Positions 1 to 10,236 of a DNA stretch of 64,000 bases are shown here, piece by piece (position 1 is the first letter of the stretch; each line of letters opens with the position of its first letter). Under the pieces are notes generated by a model. That model saw only the letters and a list, made by a program, of their open reading frames with translations. It did not search any database and had not been told where the DNA came from. The DNA is from Trifolium pratense (lineage: Eukaryota > Streptophyta > Magnoliopsida > Fabales > Fabaceae): positions 62,001 through 126,000 of the forward strand of contig NC_060060.1 in assembly GCF_020283565.1 (NCBI RefSeq), written 5' to 3'. A program made the translations under genes and the position numbers.

Positions 1-1992
1 TGCAACCCAACCAATACTGTCTTTGGTAAGATCTAACTTCTTATGTGAATCAAATTATTCGACCCTTTATCATTTTTTTGTGTCCCTTAGGCTCCGTTTG
101 ACAAGAAACAGTGGATAACCGATAAGTTAACAGATAGCTGATGAACTTATAGTTTATGATTTAGCGTATAGCATATAGCATATAGCTAATTGAATTCGTA
201 GTATTTACAAAACTTCTTGTTTTTTTTAGATGCGAAGAGGCTAATTGGTAGGAAATTTTCTGACACTATAGTTCAAAGTGATATGAAATTGTGGCCATTT
301 AAAGTAATTGGTGGCCTCGATGACAAACCCATGATTGTTGTCAATTACAACAATGAAGAAAAACAATTTTCTGCCGAGGAAATATCATCCATGGTATTGG
401 CAAAAATGCGTGAGATTGCAGAAGCTTACCTCGGATCAATAGTGAAGGATGTTGTTATAACTGTTCCTGCTTATTTCAATAACTCACAACGCGAAGCTAC
501 AAGAGATGCAGGTGTTATTGCAGGCCTCAATGTTATGCGAATAATCAACGAGCCTACTGCAGCAGCAATTGCATATGGCCTTGACATGAATCCATTTAAT
601 CATGGATGTAGACATGTTTTTATTTTTGATTTAGGTGGTGGAACTTTGGATGTGTCTATTGTCACATTTGAGAAAGATGACATAAAAGTTAAGGCTCATG
701 CCGGAGACACTCACCTCGGAGGACAGGACTTTGATAATACAATGGTGAACCATTTTGTGAAGGAGTTCTCAAGGAGGCATAAAATTGACATTAGTGGAGA
801 TCCAAGAGCCATGAGGAGGTTAAAGTCTGCTTGTGAGAAAGCAAAGAGAATACTTTCTTCCAATACTGACACCGCAATTGAAATAGATTGTTTAAAACAA
901 GGTATAGATTTCTACTCACAAATTAGTCGCACAAAGTTTGAGGAACTCAACAAGAATCACTTTAGCAAGTGCATGGAGATTGTCGAGAAGTGCCTAATAG
1001 ATAGCGGTGTAGAGAAGAGTAGAATTGATGATGTTGTCCTTGTTGGTGGCTCTACAAGGATTGTAAAATTGCAAGAACTATTGAGAGATATCTTTGAAGG
1101 AAAGGAATTATGCAAAAGAATCAATGCCGATGAGGCGGTTGCATATGGTGCTGCTGTCCAAGCATCTATATTGAGTGGGGAATTCAATGAAAAGGTTCAA
1201 GATTTGAAGGAAGTCATTCCTTTATCCCTTGGATTGGAAACACATGGGGGGATCATGAAAGTATTAATTCCTAGGAATACCACAATTCCTACAAGCAAGG
1301 AACACATATTCACGACGCATTTTAACAACCAAACCAATATTCTAATTCATGTTTATGAGGGTGAGAGGCAAACAACTAGAGACAACAACTTGCTAGGAAA
1401 ATTTGTGTTGGAAATTCCTCCAGCTCCGGCAGGTCTTCCTCAAATCAAGATTAGCTTCCAAATTGATGAGGATGGAATCTTACACGTCTCTACCTCCGAA
1501 AAATTCTCCGGAGTTAACAAGAAGGTTAAAATAATAAGTGATAAGGGAAGACTTTCAAAGGAGGAAATTGAGAGGATGATCAAAGAAGCTGAGAAGTACA
1601 AAGATGACGACAAGAGGTATAGAATGAAGGTGGAAGCAAGAAACGCGTTAGAGAAGTATGCATACGATATGAGTAATGCCATAAATGATAAAGTGATTAG
1701 CTCAAAGCTTTCCTTAAAAGACAAGAAAGTGATCAATGAAGCAATTGATTTGGTCTTAATGTGGCTAGATGTCAATGTGGTTGCAGAGCAATGTGATTTT
1801 GAATATTATAGAACCATTCTTTCAAATGTGTTTGATCCAATTATTGAGAAGATGATAAACGATGAGGAACTCGGTACTGTTGATATTAAAAAGAATCGTT
1901 GGTCAAAATTATTAGCAAAATATGCTTTCGAGATAGGGTGTTCAGCTGCAATTATTACATGCAAATATGCATGGTTATTAATTGTACTTTAA
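1..1992 (+). CDS. Cytosolic-type Hsp70 chaperone, 5'-partial, non-canonical C terminus
   Basis: ATP-dependent chaperone of the Hsp70 family. Seen: bases 1-25 read NPTNTVF, followed by a GT donor. The intron is 26-229 (ending TTTTTTTAG), and exon 2 resumes at 230 as DAKRLIGR, exactly the Hsp70 sequence expected across this junction. Exon 2 runs to a TAA at 1990-1992. The nucleotide-binding domain contains ITVPAYF, the phosphate-binding DLGGGT (about 628-645) and VGGSTR (about 1042). The substrate-binding domain includes [13 protein letters not shown] sequence (LEIPPAPAG, about 1407-1433). About 586 residues are in the window; with the missing exon 1 of roughly 70 residues the protein would have normal family length. 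No frameshift is seen. Odd: the C terminus lacks the EEVD motif of cytosolic Hsp70s and ends in a hydrophobic segment ([17 protein letters not shown]). The true start is outside the window, and the in-frame ATG at 217 is intronic. Confidence 0.93.
86..205. repeat. MITE-like fragment in the Hsp70 intron
   Basis: The intron contains a GGCTCCGTTTGACAAG start followed by repeated TATAGCATATAGC words. This resembles one end of the hAT-like MITE seen complete at 31935-32345. It appears to be one-ended or degraded. Confidence 0.4.
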
Positions 1993-3035
1993 ATTAATTA
2001 AATAATTTTTTTATTAAATTTGAACTATTTACTTGTTTTCTTTTATTTCTAATTTTAGGACTTAGTCCTTAGAATGTTAAAAAAAACGAGTGGTTTATGG
2101 AGCACAACCAATATAGGTCTTGCACCATGCAACATCATTTTATACCATTAATTAGACCAAAAGCTCTACAATACTTAATCATACACCCATCATACTAAAT
2201 TTAATCCCTGTTGTTCTAACCCATAGCATTTCGATTTCAAATCACTTCCAATTTGCTAGATTTTCTTTTGAATTTAGTTTTAGTTTTCAGATTTTAAAAT
2301 TATGTTTCAACATCGACGATTCTTGTTAAAGATGAGCGATTTCGATCCTCAGCAGCGGCAACTTCTGCGGCAGTGCCTGCTGGGTCCTGACCCTATCTGC
2401 TTATTAGTTCCATATTAATAGATAAACATGTAATTAAACTTAAACGGACCAACGGGATTATAATTGAAACATGTTGAGAATGAAGTTTGATCTCACGCCA
2501 AAGCTTTCTTCACCGTTACAACATACTATTCCGAACCATTCAGATTCAACTTCTCTCATAAAAAAGAAAGAAATCTAAAATGAAACAAAACCTTCGGAGA
2601 ATACCTTCGGTTTAAAAAAAAAGAAATATTTCTTATAAATAAATTGAACTTTTAACATTTAGTAATAGATTCCTTCAAAAAAAAAACATTTAGTAATAGA
2701 TAAATGGTATATCTTTTTCATTCATTAAAGTTTAGGTAATAGGTAAAAATAGACAGTGTAGTACCTAAGTTTATTTGTATAAGGTCGATAAGTTTATCAA
2801 TAGTTTTTTTTCCGAAAAAATGTTACTTTCTTTTTACTACTAAAAAAACGAAGTTACTTACTTTTACGAATCCAACTTTTCGCACCTCCAGAATATCCCC
2901 GGTCACCCTCTGAAATTATCAAACTACCCCTCTCGCTTTCTAGGATGCGAACACTTTTTTGCACTCTAAGTAGCGAGTGTCAATATTTTTAACTCAAATT
3001 CACCCCCTAGAATGAAAAAAATCATGAAAAAAGGA
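1993..3035. other. Intergenic, no gene recognised
   Basis: AT-rich DNA downstream of the Hsp70 stop. It contains a short GC-richer patch (about 2335-2400) of unknown origin. A word at about 2933-2950 (CGCTTTCTAGGATGCGAAC) is an inverted relative of the tandem repeat that begins at 3036. Confidence 0.6.
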
Positions 3036-3180
3036 GTTCGCATTCTAGAAAGCGAACTCAGCTGCAGTTCGCATTCTAGAGAGCCAATTGACTGTAGTTT
3101 GCTATCTACAAAGTGAACTCAGCTGCAATTTGCTATCTAGAAAGCGAACTCAGCTGCAGTTTGCATTCTAGAAAGCGAAC
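3036..3180. repeat. 31-bp tandem repeat with a palindromic core, about 4.7 copies
   Basis: Units start at about 3036, 3067, 3097, 3128 and 3159. Each has the plan GTTCGC-ATTCTAGAA-AGCGAAC followed by TCAGCTGCA. The GTTCGC...GCGAAC ends make each unit an imperfect inverted repeat around a TCTAGA centre. Units are 30-31 bp and differ by several substitutions, so the array is not very young. No coding potential is seen. Confidence 0.85.
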
Positions 3181-3457
3181 TATTTCCCCCTCATTTTTGC
3201 TATTTATACACTCGTTTTATAAGTAGCTAGAAAGGTAAAATGGAATTTTCAGTGGGTGGTCATGACTGTCGAGGGACCGAAAATAGCTCTACTTTTATTA
3301 CTTAAAAGACATGTTTGAAAATTTTCTTCAAGCCTATTATCCTGTTGGGCCGGCCCATCGTACAATTTAACCTCTTAAACATTCTTTCTCATCTATGTAA
3401 TTAAATATCACCTTTTTAGATTTTTTCTGTAGATAATAGATGCAAAAACATAAGGAA

Positions 3458-3622
3458 AATGCTAAAGGGCACTAGTTAAGCATGTTAAAATAGAAATTTT
3501 GTCTCGAAATGCGTGCATTTAATGCCTCAAAAGTATAAAAAATTGTCTTTTCAATATAAATTTTATTTTTTATTTCCTTTTTAGGTAAGCTTAACAAGTA
3601 CCCTGGAGCACTGTTTAGCATG
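3458..3622. mobile_element. MITE with GCACTAGTTAAG-type inverted ends
   Basis: The left end reads ATGCTAAAGGGCACTAGTTAAG. The right end reads, on the other strand, ATGCTAAACAGTGCTCCAGG and continues ACTTGTTAAG. These are imperfect terminal inverted repeats around an AT-rich core with no ORF. It belongs to the same family as 46927-47108. A related left end recurs at about 3669-3720. Confidence 0.6.
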
Positions 3623-3722
3623 ACCCAAAACATAAATCAAAATCATTAAATAGTAATACATTTAATATAAGGGTTATGCTAACCGGTGCCCCGGGGCACT
3701 AGTTAAGGAAACCAAAAAATGA

Positions 3723-5785
3723 AATTTTTAAATTGAAAATAATACTTTTTAGACTTTCGAAGCGTTGACTGCACAAAGTTCAATGTCATATTACTATATT
3801 AAGGAAGAATTTGGTAATTAAAGAAAAGCTGGTACTAAGTTTCTACCATGATAAACGCATGAGTCAGTATCAAGATGAGAACTCGGGGTCGAGTTCTTTT
3901 GAGGTAGATGAAACTGTTGTAGGAGGATTTCTTTAGTAATTTATTATTTTAGCTAGATTTAGTTTTATTATATTTTAGGTAGATTTCTTATTTTTATACT
4001 TCACCTAAATTGGTTATTTTTATATTTTATGTAGATTTGTTATTTTTATTTTTATAATTTTTTAGAAGATTTGTTATTTTTATTTTTCACTACTATTTAA
4101 GCTAAATTGTTGTAGCCTTGAAGGAATTTTTTCATTCAATAAAATATAGAGAATTTTCTCAAATTTTGTGAATTCCAAATTAGTCTTTCTGGTAGATTCT
4201 GAAAATCTGGTGGATTCCAAAACTTTATCTAACAAGTTTGTTTTCGTTTGCAACCTATATTTTGTTATAAAATTAGCGCTTGCTTTTTCTTCACGCTTCC
4301 GTACTGCGTCACATTTGCAAACTAGATAAAAAAAAGAGTGGGTATGGGATTCAATTGGAGCCGCAATTTCTAGTTTGGGAGTACTCCATTTATTTACTTT
4401 TGAAAACTACACTTCAATCATGGGTCACTTGCTTTTATCAAAGAAAATAATCATGGGTCACTTGCCACCAATTTTCAACTTGCAAGTTGCAAGGAAGCAA
4501 CAAACAAAAATAATAAAGTGGCATCAACTTGCACGTAAAACCACTTGGTAGTTTCTGATTGGAACAAGCTGGCTTATTTTGTTCTTTTCTTTACCTCTTT
4601 TTTATTGCCAATTAGGTATATGTTAGGTTTTATAGTCTCTTTGTTGGTTCTACTTTTGTATTGTTTCCAAATATTAAATGAAGAATTATGTATCTTAACT
4701 GATTTTGTTTTTATAACCTTAAATACATTAAAAAGGAAAAGATGTAACTTAACTATTTATGAATATTTTGTTAAATCATTCAATTTATCCTTATAAGAGT
4801 CCTTCCAAAATTCAAAAGGCTTGAGTCGATCCCAAGCTGTAAAGAGGGTTTGGAAATAGTTTTTCATTGGTGCAGAAAAAAAATTAAGCCAAATTTTTAT
4901 GTTGGATGCAACAATTACTGTATTTCAAGTATGAATTGAGTCTCACATCAAATGAAAATATAGATATTGAACACTTTATAAGTAAGATGACACATAAAAC
5001 TAATATCTTAAGATTTCGGGTTAAGATGCGGTGTCAAACTAACTTATGTAGTTGTTGAATGTCCAATGTGATGATCTCTGGATCCTCTCATGACCCAACA
5101 ATAATATCAAAGCCGATAGTTTGACGAATGGTTCGACATGACCCAACAGTTACGTCTTAATGTATCCGGATCTGCAATGTTGATGATGCTAATGTCATTA
5201 AATCTGCGCTGAATTTGGATCGAAACAAACCTGCAAATCTGAACAAAAAAAAAACAAACACCGTATCAAGACGGGACAAATATCGTACTAAGACGGGATA
5301 AACAAAACAAAAACTCCGCACTAAGATGAGATAAAAACATCAGATGAAAAATCACAAGAGAGAAAAACTCAAATAAAACCTAAAAAGTATGTGAATGTCA
5401 CTTATTTAAATAAAACAAAAAACAAAAAACAATCAAGAGGAGGTGATTTGGGATCAAAATTGATCCTAAACCACCCCTCTCTAATCAATAAACCACCATC
5501 TAAGTGCTAACAATTAACCACCATCTAAATGGTTGATTTATATGATAATGAAACCCAGATGATTTTGCTTTAACCCCGCGAAATACAGACTTTCAACAAT
5601 GTGCACCAACGTGTTTTCCTAAGATCATTTTACTATTTTGTAAAAACCAAATGATCTTTTGATTAAACGAATGTGATACTAAACTATTTTACAATTAGGA
5701 CAATCATAAGAGTCTTGGGATTCGAGGTTCGAATCTGAAAGTAAATTCTCACTTTTCGAATGAATTTAACTACTATATAATTATA
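3723..5785. other. Intergenic, repeat fragments only
   Basis: AT-rich sequence without a convincing gene. A stretch at about 4928-5045 (GAGTCTCACATCA followed by ATAAGTAAGATGACACAT) matches by eye another stretch at about 28578-28700, so it is a dispersed repeat. A SINE-like TTCGAGGTTCGAATC word is at about 5719-5733. The short ORF at 4545-4796 shows no recognisable domain. Confidence 0.5.
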
Positions 5786-5791
5786 CTATGA

Positions 5792-5983
5792 CCCCGTTTG
5801 AATTAACTTATTTTTGAGCTTATGCAAACAACTTATGGAATTTTTATGTATTATTTTGTCAATGTAGTTTATGATAAAATAGCTTACAAAAATACAATTT
5901 TCATTAATGTAAACTTATAAAATAATATAAAACCTAATTTATATTGCAAAAATTGTTTGTGTAATAAGATGATTCAAACGGGG
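5792..5983. mobile_element. MITE, CCCCGTTTG family, with 6-bp flanking repeat
   Basis: Starts CCCCGTTTGAATTAACTTA and ends CAAACGGGG, so the termini are inverted. The element is flanked on both sides by CTATGA (5786-5791 and 5984-5989), a probable target-site duplication. Length is 192 bp with no ORF. GAGCTTATGCAAACAACTTA is a family word also seen at 6221-6430 and 28915-29310. Confidence 0.75.
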
Positions 5984-6220
5984 CTATGATATTGCCATTC
6001 AAAAAAACTGCATGATGTTAAAAAAAATAACAAGCATGAAGAAAGTGCGACAATTGTGCTTCCTTATTCAAAAAGAAAATGATTTGATACACTAGTGACA
6101 TAAAAAATTTCCTCCCCACTAGTCCTCAAACAAACGTTGGTAACCGATCTTCTTTTCTTTAGTAACATCAACATGCCTATATAGAAAGAGACACGCTTTC
6201 TTTTATATCATCTATACTAC

Positions 6221-6430
6221 GGATCCGTTTGACCCAACTTTTTTTAGAGCTTATGCAAACAGTTTATGCAATATAAATTAGATTTTATGCAATTTTATAA
6301 GTTCACACTAGTGAAAGTTGTAATTTTATAAGCTGTTTTATCATAAACTATCTTGACAAACTTATAATAATGTATAAAAATTACATAAGATGTTTGCATA
6401 AGCTTTAAAAAAAACTGGATCAAACGAGCC
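6221..6430. mobile_element. MITE, same family as 5792-5983
   Basis: Begins GGATCCGTTTGACCCAAC and ends GGATCAAACGAGCC, with GAGCTTATGCAAACAGTTTA near the left end and its inverted form near the right. About 210 bp, non-coding. Confidence 0.65.
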
Positions 6431-6965
6431 ATATATATAAAGAGGATACAAATATTTTTGGTGTGGATTTTTCATAATACCAACAATACCAATATTTTTT
6501 TTAGCAATAAATATACATATAATAAAGAGGATAATTACTTTGTGCATAGTATGGTAATTTTTCATTAAATAGAAAGTGGTCGTTTATTTTTATTTTTTTC
6601 ACCTTCATTTTAGGAATTGACCGTAATGAATGAGTTGAGGAGAAATTATTGTATAAAATAATAAAATGAATTTGCCATATAAAATTAAAAATGATTTTCT
6701 TATTAGTATTAACATGAGATATACAAATTGGCAAAAGAGCACCACTTTTTTACATTGAATTACATACCATACAAACCATGAAAAATCAGATTTGATGAAA
6801 AAGAGATCTACACACGTGCTATGCCACGTCCCAATATGAATGAGAAGATACACACAAAATTTGACATAAAAATTACCCTCACACATCATTTCATTGTGTC
6901 ATTTCTTACTCTAAAGTCCGAAACACATCCACCCTTTTTAAGTTCTCCCTTTTTGTGTTTCAGTC

Positions 6966-7256
6966 ATGTCCAACAGCACAAAAAAATTTGGTCGCCAAAA
7001 GATTGAGATGAAAAAGATGAACAATGAGAGCAACCTGCAAGTAACTTTCTCGAAGTGTCGTAACGGGCTCCTCTAGTGAGCTTTTCACTCTTTGTGGTGC
7101 AGTTGTTGCTCTTGTTTTATTTTCTCCCGGTGATAAACAATTTATCCATGCCCCAAATGTTGATACAGTCACAAATCGTTATCTCTCGTAGGTCACACAT
7201 CAAAACAACGACATCATGCAATTCATTGAGGCTCATCGTAAGGTGACTCTACAATG
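6966..7256 (+). pseudogene. Type I MADS-box (AGL62-like) pseudogene, left arm, copy A
   Basis: The ATG at 6966 opens a frame reading [10 protein letters not shown], then LQVTFSK, i.e. the DNA-binding MADS domain of type I (M-alpha) factors, which act in endosperm and gametophyte in other plants. A TAG at 7074-7076 stops it at codon 37. Just after, the frame shifts by +1, because the residues expected before SELFTLCGA are partly deleted. The shifted frame continues FSPGDKQF and NVDTVTNRYLS to a TAG at 7189, then reads QNNDIMQFIEAHR until the palindrome centre. Two stops, a frameshift and loss of the C-terminal half make it a pseudogene. Known: AGL62-type genes are usually intronless and about 200 residues. 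Confidence 0.85.
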
Positions 7257-7535
7257 AGCCTCAATGAATGGCATCGTGCCATTGTTTTGAAGCAGGACCC
7301 ACGGGAGATAAAGATCTGTGACCAAATCGACATTTTGGTGGTCAAAGTAAAACACTTTCTCACCAGCTTAAAATACAATGAGAGCAACATCTACACCACA
7401 AAATGTACAAATCATACAAGATTTCTCGAAGAGCCTGTTACGACGCTTCGAGAAAATCACTTGCAAGGTGCTCACATTACTCATGATGTTCATCTCCATC
7501 TTTTGGCGACCTAGACTTCTCCTACTATTCGACAT
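7245..7535 (-). pseudogene. Type I MADS-box (AGL62-like) pseudogene, right arm, copy A
   Basis: Read from the ATG at 7535 on the minus strand, the frame gives a near-complete MADS domain: GRQKMEMNIM, LQVIFSKRRNRLFEKS, CTFCGVDVALIVF. A TAA (7370-7368) falls at codon 56 where the family usually has Ser. Beyond it the same frame stays open through AGEKVFYFDHQNVD and QNNGTMPFIEAH, then ends at the palindrome centre. The first 55 residues are undamaged, so a short MADS peptide is formally possible, but the dimerisation and C-terminal part is missing. A CTATAAAT word lies upstream, within the arm. Confidence 0.82.
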
Positions 7536-7791
7536 GGCTAAATTACAAAAAGAGAGAAGGGAGAACTAGAGGGTGGTGGATGTGTTTGTGAATTTAGATT
7601 AAGAAATACATATTGAAATAAGGTGTGGAGGGGTAATTTATAGCCAAATTTTGTGTGTATATCCTCACGCTTATTGGTGCGTGGCTTAGTACGCGCGTGG
7701 CTCTCTTTTTTATCAAATCGGATTTTTCATGGTTTATATGGTATATAATTCAATGTAAAAAAGTGATGTTCTTTTGCCAATTTGTATACTC

Positions 7792-8205
7792 CCTCCATTC
7801 TTATTTTACAAAAAAAAAAAAAAAAAACTTGTTACTAAATATAAGACCCTCTACAAATTTTGTGTGTATATTCTTACTCATATTGGGACGTGGCTTAGCA
7901 TGCATATCTCTTTTTTTTAAACCCCCCCCTATATAAAGGCAAGTTTTGGCATCATGGAACACAGCTCAATCACTTTTCACTTTTACTCCGTCTTGATCAC
8001 ATACTGACTTGAGTATTGGATGGCTAACGTATTTACTGGTACTTTCCCCACTGTGATCCACGCACCAGAATAGTATCTCCATCGTAACTATTTCAATTTT
8101 CATCGTCAGAGACATCTATTTCTTTGTCGAGCAGAACACTATGCAATAAAGTAAAATTATGAACACTTTAAAAATATATTATTTATGTTAATTATAAAAA
8201 AATTA
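7792..8205. other. MADS-locus flank with partial upstream repeat and TATA-like box
   Basis: Contains CTCCCTCCATTCTTATTT followed by an A-run, a truncated Stowaway-like end. At about 7855-7915 lies a further partial copy of the MADS upstream segment (GGGACGTGGCTTAGCATG), in the right-arm orientation. A CTATATAAAGG box follows at about 7929-7939. No downstream ORF is recognised. Confidence 0.5.
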
Positions 8206-8358
8206 CTCCCTGTAGTCTTTTTTATAAGATACAGTTTACGTTTCAAGATTCATTGAATAAATAATGTATCTGGTCTATAAAATTGACCAAATACATTATT
8301 TATTTAATGAATCTATAAAACTAAATTTTTTGTCTCTTATAAAAAACTATCAAAGAGA
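8206..8358. mobile_element. Stowaway-like MITE, copy A
   Basis: Starts CTCCCTGTAGTCTTTTTTAT and ends AAAAAACTATCAAAGAGAG, with inverted ends. It is flanked by TA (8204-8205 and 8359-8360), the tc1/mariner target duplication. Internally it has an AAATACATTATTTATT hairpin and no ORF. It is present at the same relative place in copy B (10083-10236), so it inserted before the tandem duplication. Confidence 0.75.
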
Positions 8359-8843
8359 GTATATTTTAAAAAAGGAAAGCATACTTTTTTTCTTGTCAAT
8401 AAAATCATAATTTTGTAAATAAATTAATTTGTTAAAGTAACAGTTATTTTTAGTTTATTTTATTTATTGTATTACATGTCTTTTTTTTACTGTAGTTATA
8501 TTACATATATGGAAAGTGATTTATTTATTTCTTTAAAATAGTTAAATATAGTGTTAAACCAAAAGTGGTTTCATGTTAATTACTCTGAAAATTTTGATGA
8601 AAACAATATATAAGAAAACACTTGGGAATCTAATGTGTGATGAAGTGCTCAAGATCATAAAGAAATATGCTACTACTTATGGTAGATATATGCATCTGAA
8701 TAACATACTAAACGCGCGCTTTGAATTACAGACTTTGAGGGTCTAGTCAACTCTGACGACCAACAAAGTCTGGAAAATTTTAAAGATTGATGACAATAAA
8801 TTATATGATGTTTTTAGTAGTATTTTAGGTTAGTATTTTAGCC

Positions 8844-9133
8844 ATGTCAAACAGCATGAAAAATCTAGGTCACAAAAAGATTGAGATGAAAAAATGAACA
8901 ATGAGAGCAACCTGCAAGTAACTTTCTCGAAGTGTCGTAACGGGCTCCTCTAGTGAGCTTTTCACTCTTTGTGGTGCAGTTGTTGCTCTTGTTTTATTTT
9001 CTCCCGGTGATAAACAATTTATCCATGCCCCAAATGTTGATACAGTCACAAATCGTTATCTCTCGTAGGTCACACATCAAAACAACGACATCATGCAATT
9101 CATTGAGACTCATCGTAAGGTGACTCTACAATG
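8844..9133 (+). pseudogene. Type I MADS-box pseudogene, left arm, copy B
   Basis: The ATG at 8844 reads MSNSMKNLGHKKIEMKK and meets a TGA after one base is lost relative to copy A. From about 8898 on it is nearly identical to copy A, including the internal TAG, the frameshift and FSPGDKQF. The conserved Arg-Gln of GRQKIEM is changed to His-Lys here, so this copy is even less functional. Confidence 0.8.
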
Positions 9134-9412
9134 AGCCTCAATGAATGGCATCGTGCCATTGTTTTGAAGCAGGACCCACGGGAGATAAAGATCTGTGACC
9201 AAATCGACATTTTGGTGGTCAAAGTAAAACACTTTCTCACCAGCTTAAAATACAATGAGAGCAACATCTACACCACAAAATGTACAAATCATACAAGATT
9301 TCTCGAAGAGCCTGTTACGACGCTTCGAGAAAATCACTTGCAAGGTGCTCACATTACTCATGATGTTCATCTCCATCTTTTGGCGACCTAGACTTCTCCT
9401 ACTATTCGACAT
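9122..9412 (-). pseudogene. Type I MADS-box pseudogene, right arm, copy B
   Basis: Same structure as 7535-7245: ATG at 9412 on the minus strand, intact MADS domain for 55 codons, TAA at 9247-9245, then an open remnant to the palindrome centre at about 9131. The sequence appears identical to copy A in the coding part. Confidence 0.8.
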
Positions 9413-10082
9413 GGCTAAATTACAAAAAGAGAGAAGGGAGAACTAGAGGGTGGTGGATGTGTTTGTGAATTTAGATTAAGAAATACATATTGAAATAAGG
9501 TGTGGAGGGGTAATTTATAGCCAAATTTTGTGTGTATATCCTCACGCTTATTGGTGCGTGGCTTAGTACGCGCGTGGCTCTCTTTTTTATCAAATCGGAT
9601 TTTTCATGGTTTATATGGTATATAATTCAATGTAAAAAAGTGATGTTCTTTTGCCAATTTGTATACTCCCTCCATTCTTATTTTACAAAAAAAAAAAAAA
9701 AAAAACTTGTTACTAAATATAAGACCCTCTACAAATTTTGTGTGTATATTCTCACTCATATTGGGACGTGGCTTAGCATGCGTGTCTCTTTTTTTTTTAA
9801 ACCCCCCTATATAAAGGCAAGTTTTGGCATCATGGAACACAGCTCAATAACTTTTCACTTTTACTCCGCCTTGATCACATACTGACTTGAGTATTGGATG
9901 GCTAACGTATTTACTGGTACTTTCCCCACTGTGATCCACGCACCAGAATAGTATCTCCATCGTAATTGTTTCAATTCTCATCGTCAGAGACATCTATTTC
10001 TTTGTCGAGCAGAACACTACGCAATAAATTAAAATTATGAACACTTTAAAAATATATTATTTATGTTAATTATAAAATACTA

Positions 10083-10236
10083 CTCCCTGTAGTCTTTTTT
10101 ATAAGATACAGTTTACGTTTCAAGATTCATTGAATAAATAATGTATTTGGTTTATAAAATTGACCAAATACATTATTTATTTAATGAATCTAGAAAAATA
10201 AATTTTTTGTCTCTTATAAAAAACGATCAAAGAGAG
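10083..10236. mobile_element. Stowaway-like MITE, copy B
   Basis: Duplicated counterpart of the element at 8206-8358, with the same TA flanks and a few substitutions. Confidence 0.72.

Larger units (their letters stand above)
6720..7791. repeat. Large head-to-head palindrome built from a duplicated MADS-box locus
   Basis: The left arm (6720-7236) and right arm (7254-7791) are reverse complements of about 520 bp at an estimated 80% identity. They are separated by only 17 bp (7237-7253). Each arm carries about 240 bp of upstream sequence (outer end ATACAAATTGGCAAAAGA) and then a type I MADS-box reading frame pointing inward. The arms end at the same place in the protein (FIEAH), as expected for an inverted duplication. 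Transcription through either arm would give a long stem-loop RNA. Confidence 0.85.

Noticed and set aside
3036..3180. CRISPR-like array
   Set aside because: Units are contiguous with no unique spacers, in a plant genome; it is a simple tandem repeat.
4545..4796. 83-residue hydrophobic ORF
   Set aside because: No recognisable domain, AT-driven Leu/Phe composition and no promoter or splice context; most likely chance.
5719..5733. B-box-like TTCGAGGTTCGAATC as a tRNA
   Set aside because: No matching acceptor or anticodon arms in the AT-rich flanks.
7254..7514. Plus-strand ORFs in the right palindrome arm (also 9131-9391)
   Set aside because: They are antisense shadows of the minus-strand MADS sequence, which is the frame that matches a real domain.
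7655..7936. ORFs in the MADS flank (also 9532-9885)
   Set aside because: They run through the A-run and repeated upstream sequence of the palindrome arms; composition and position indicate chance frames.
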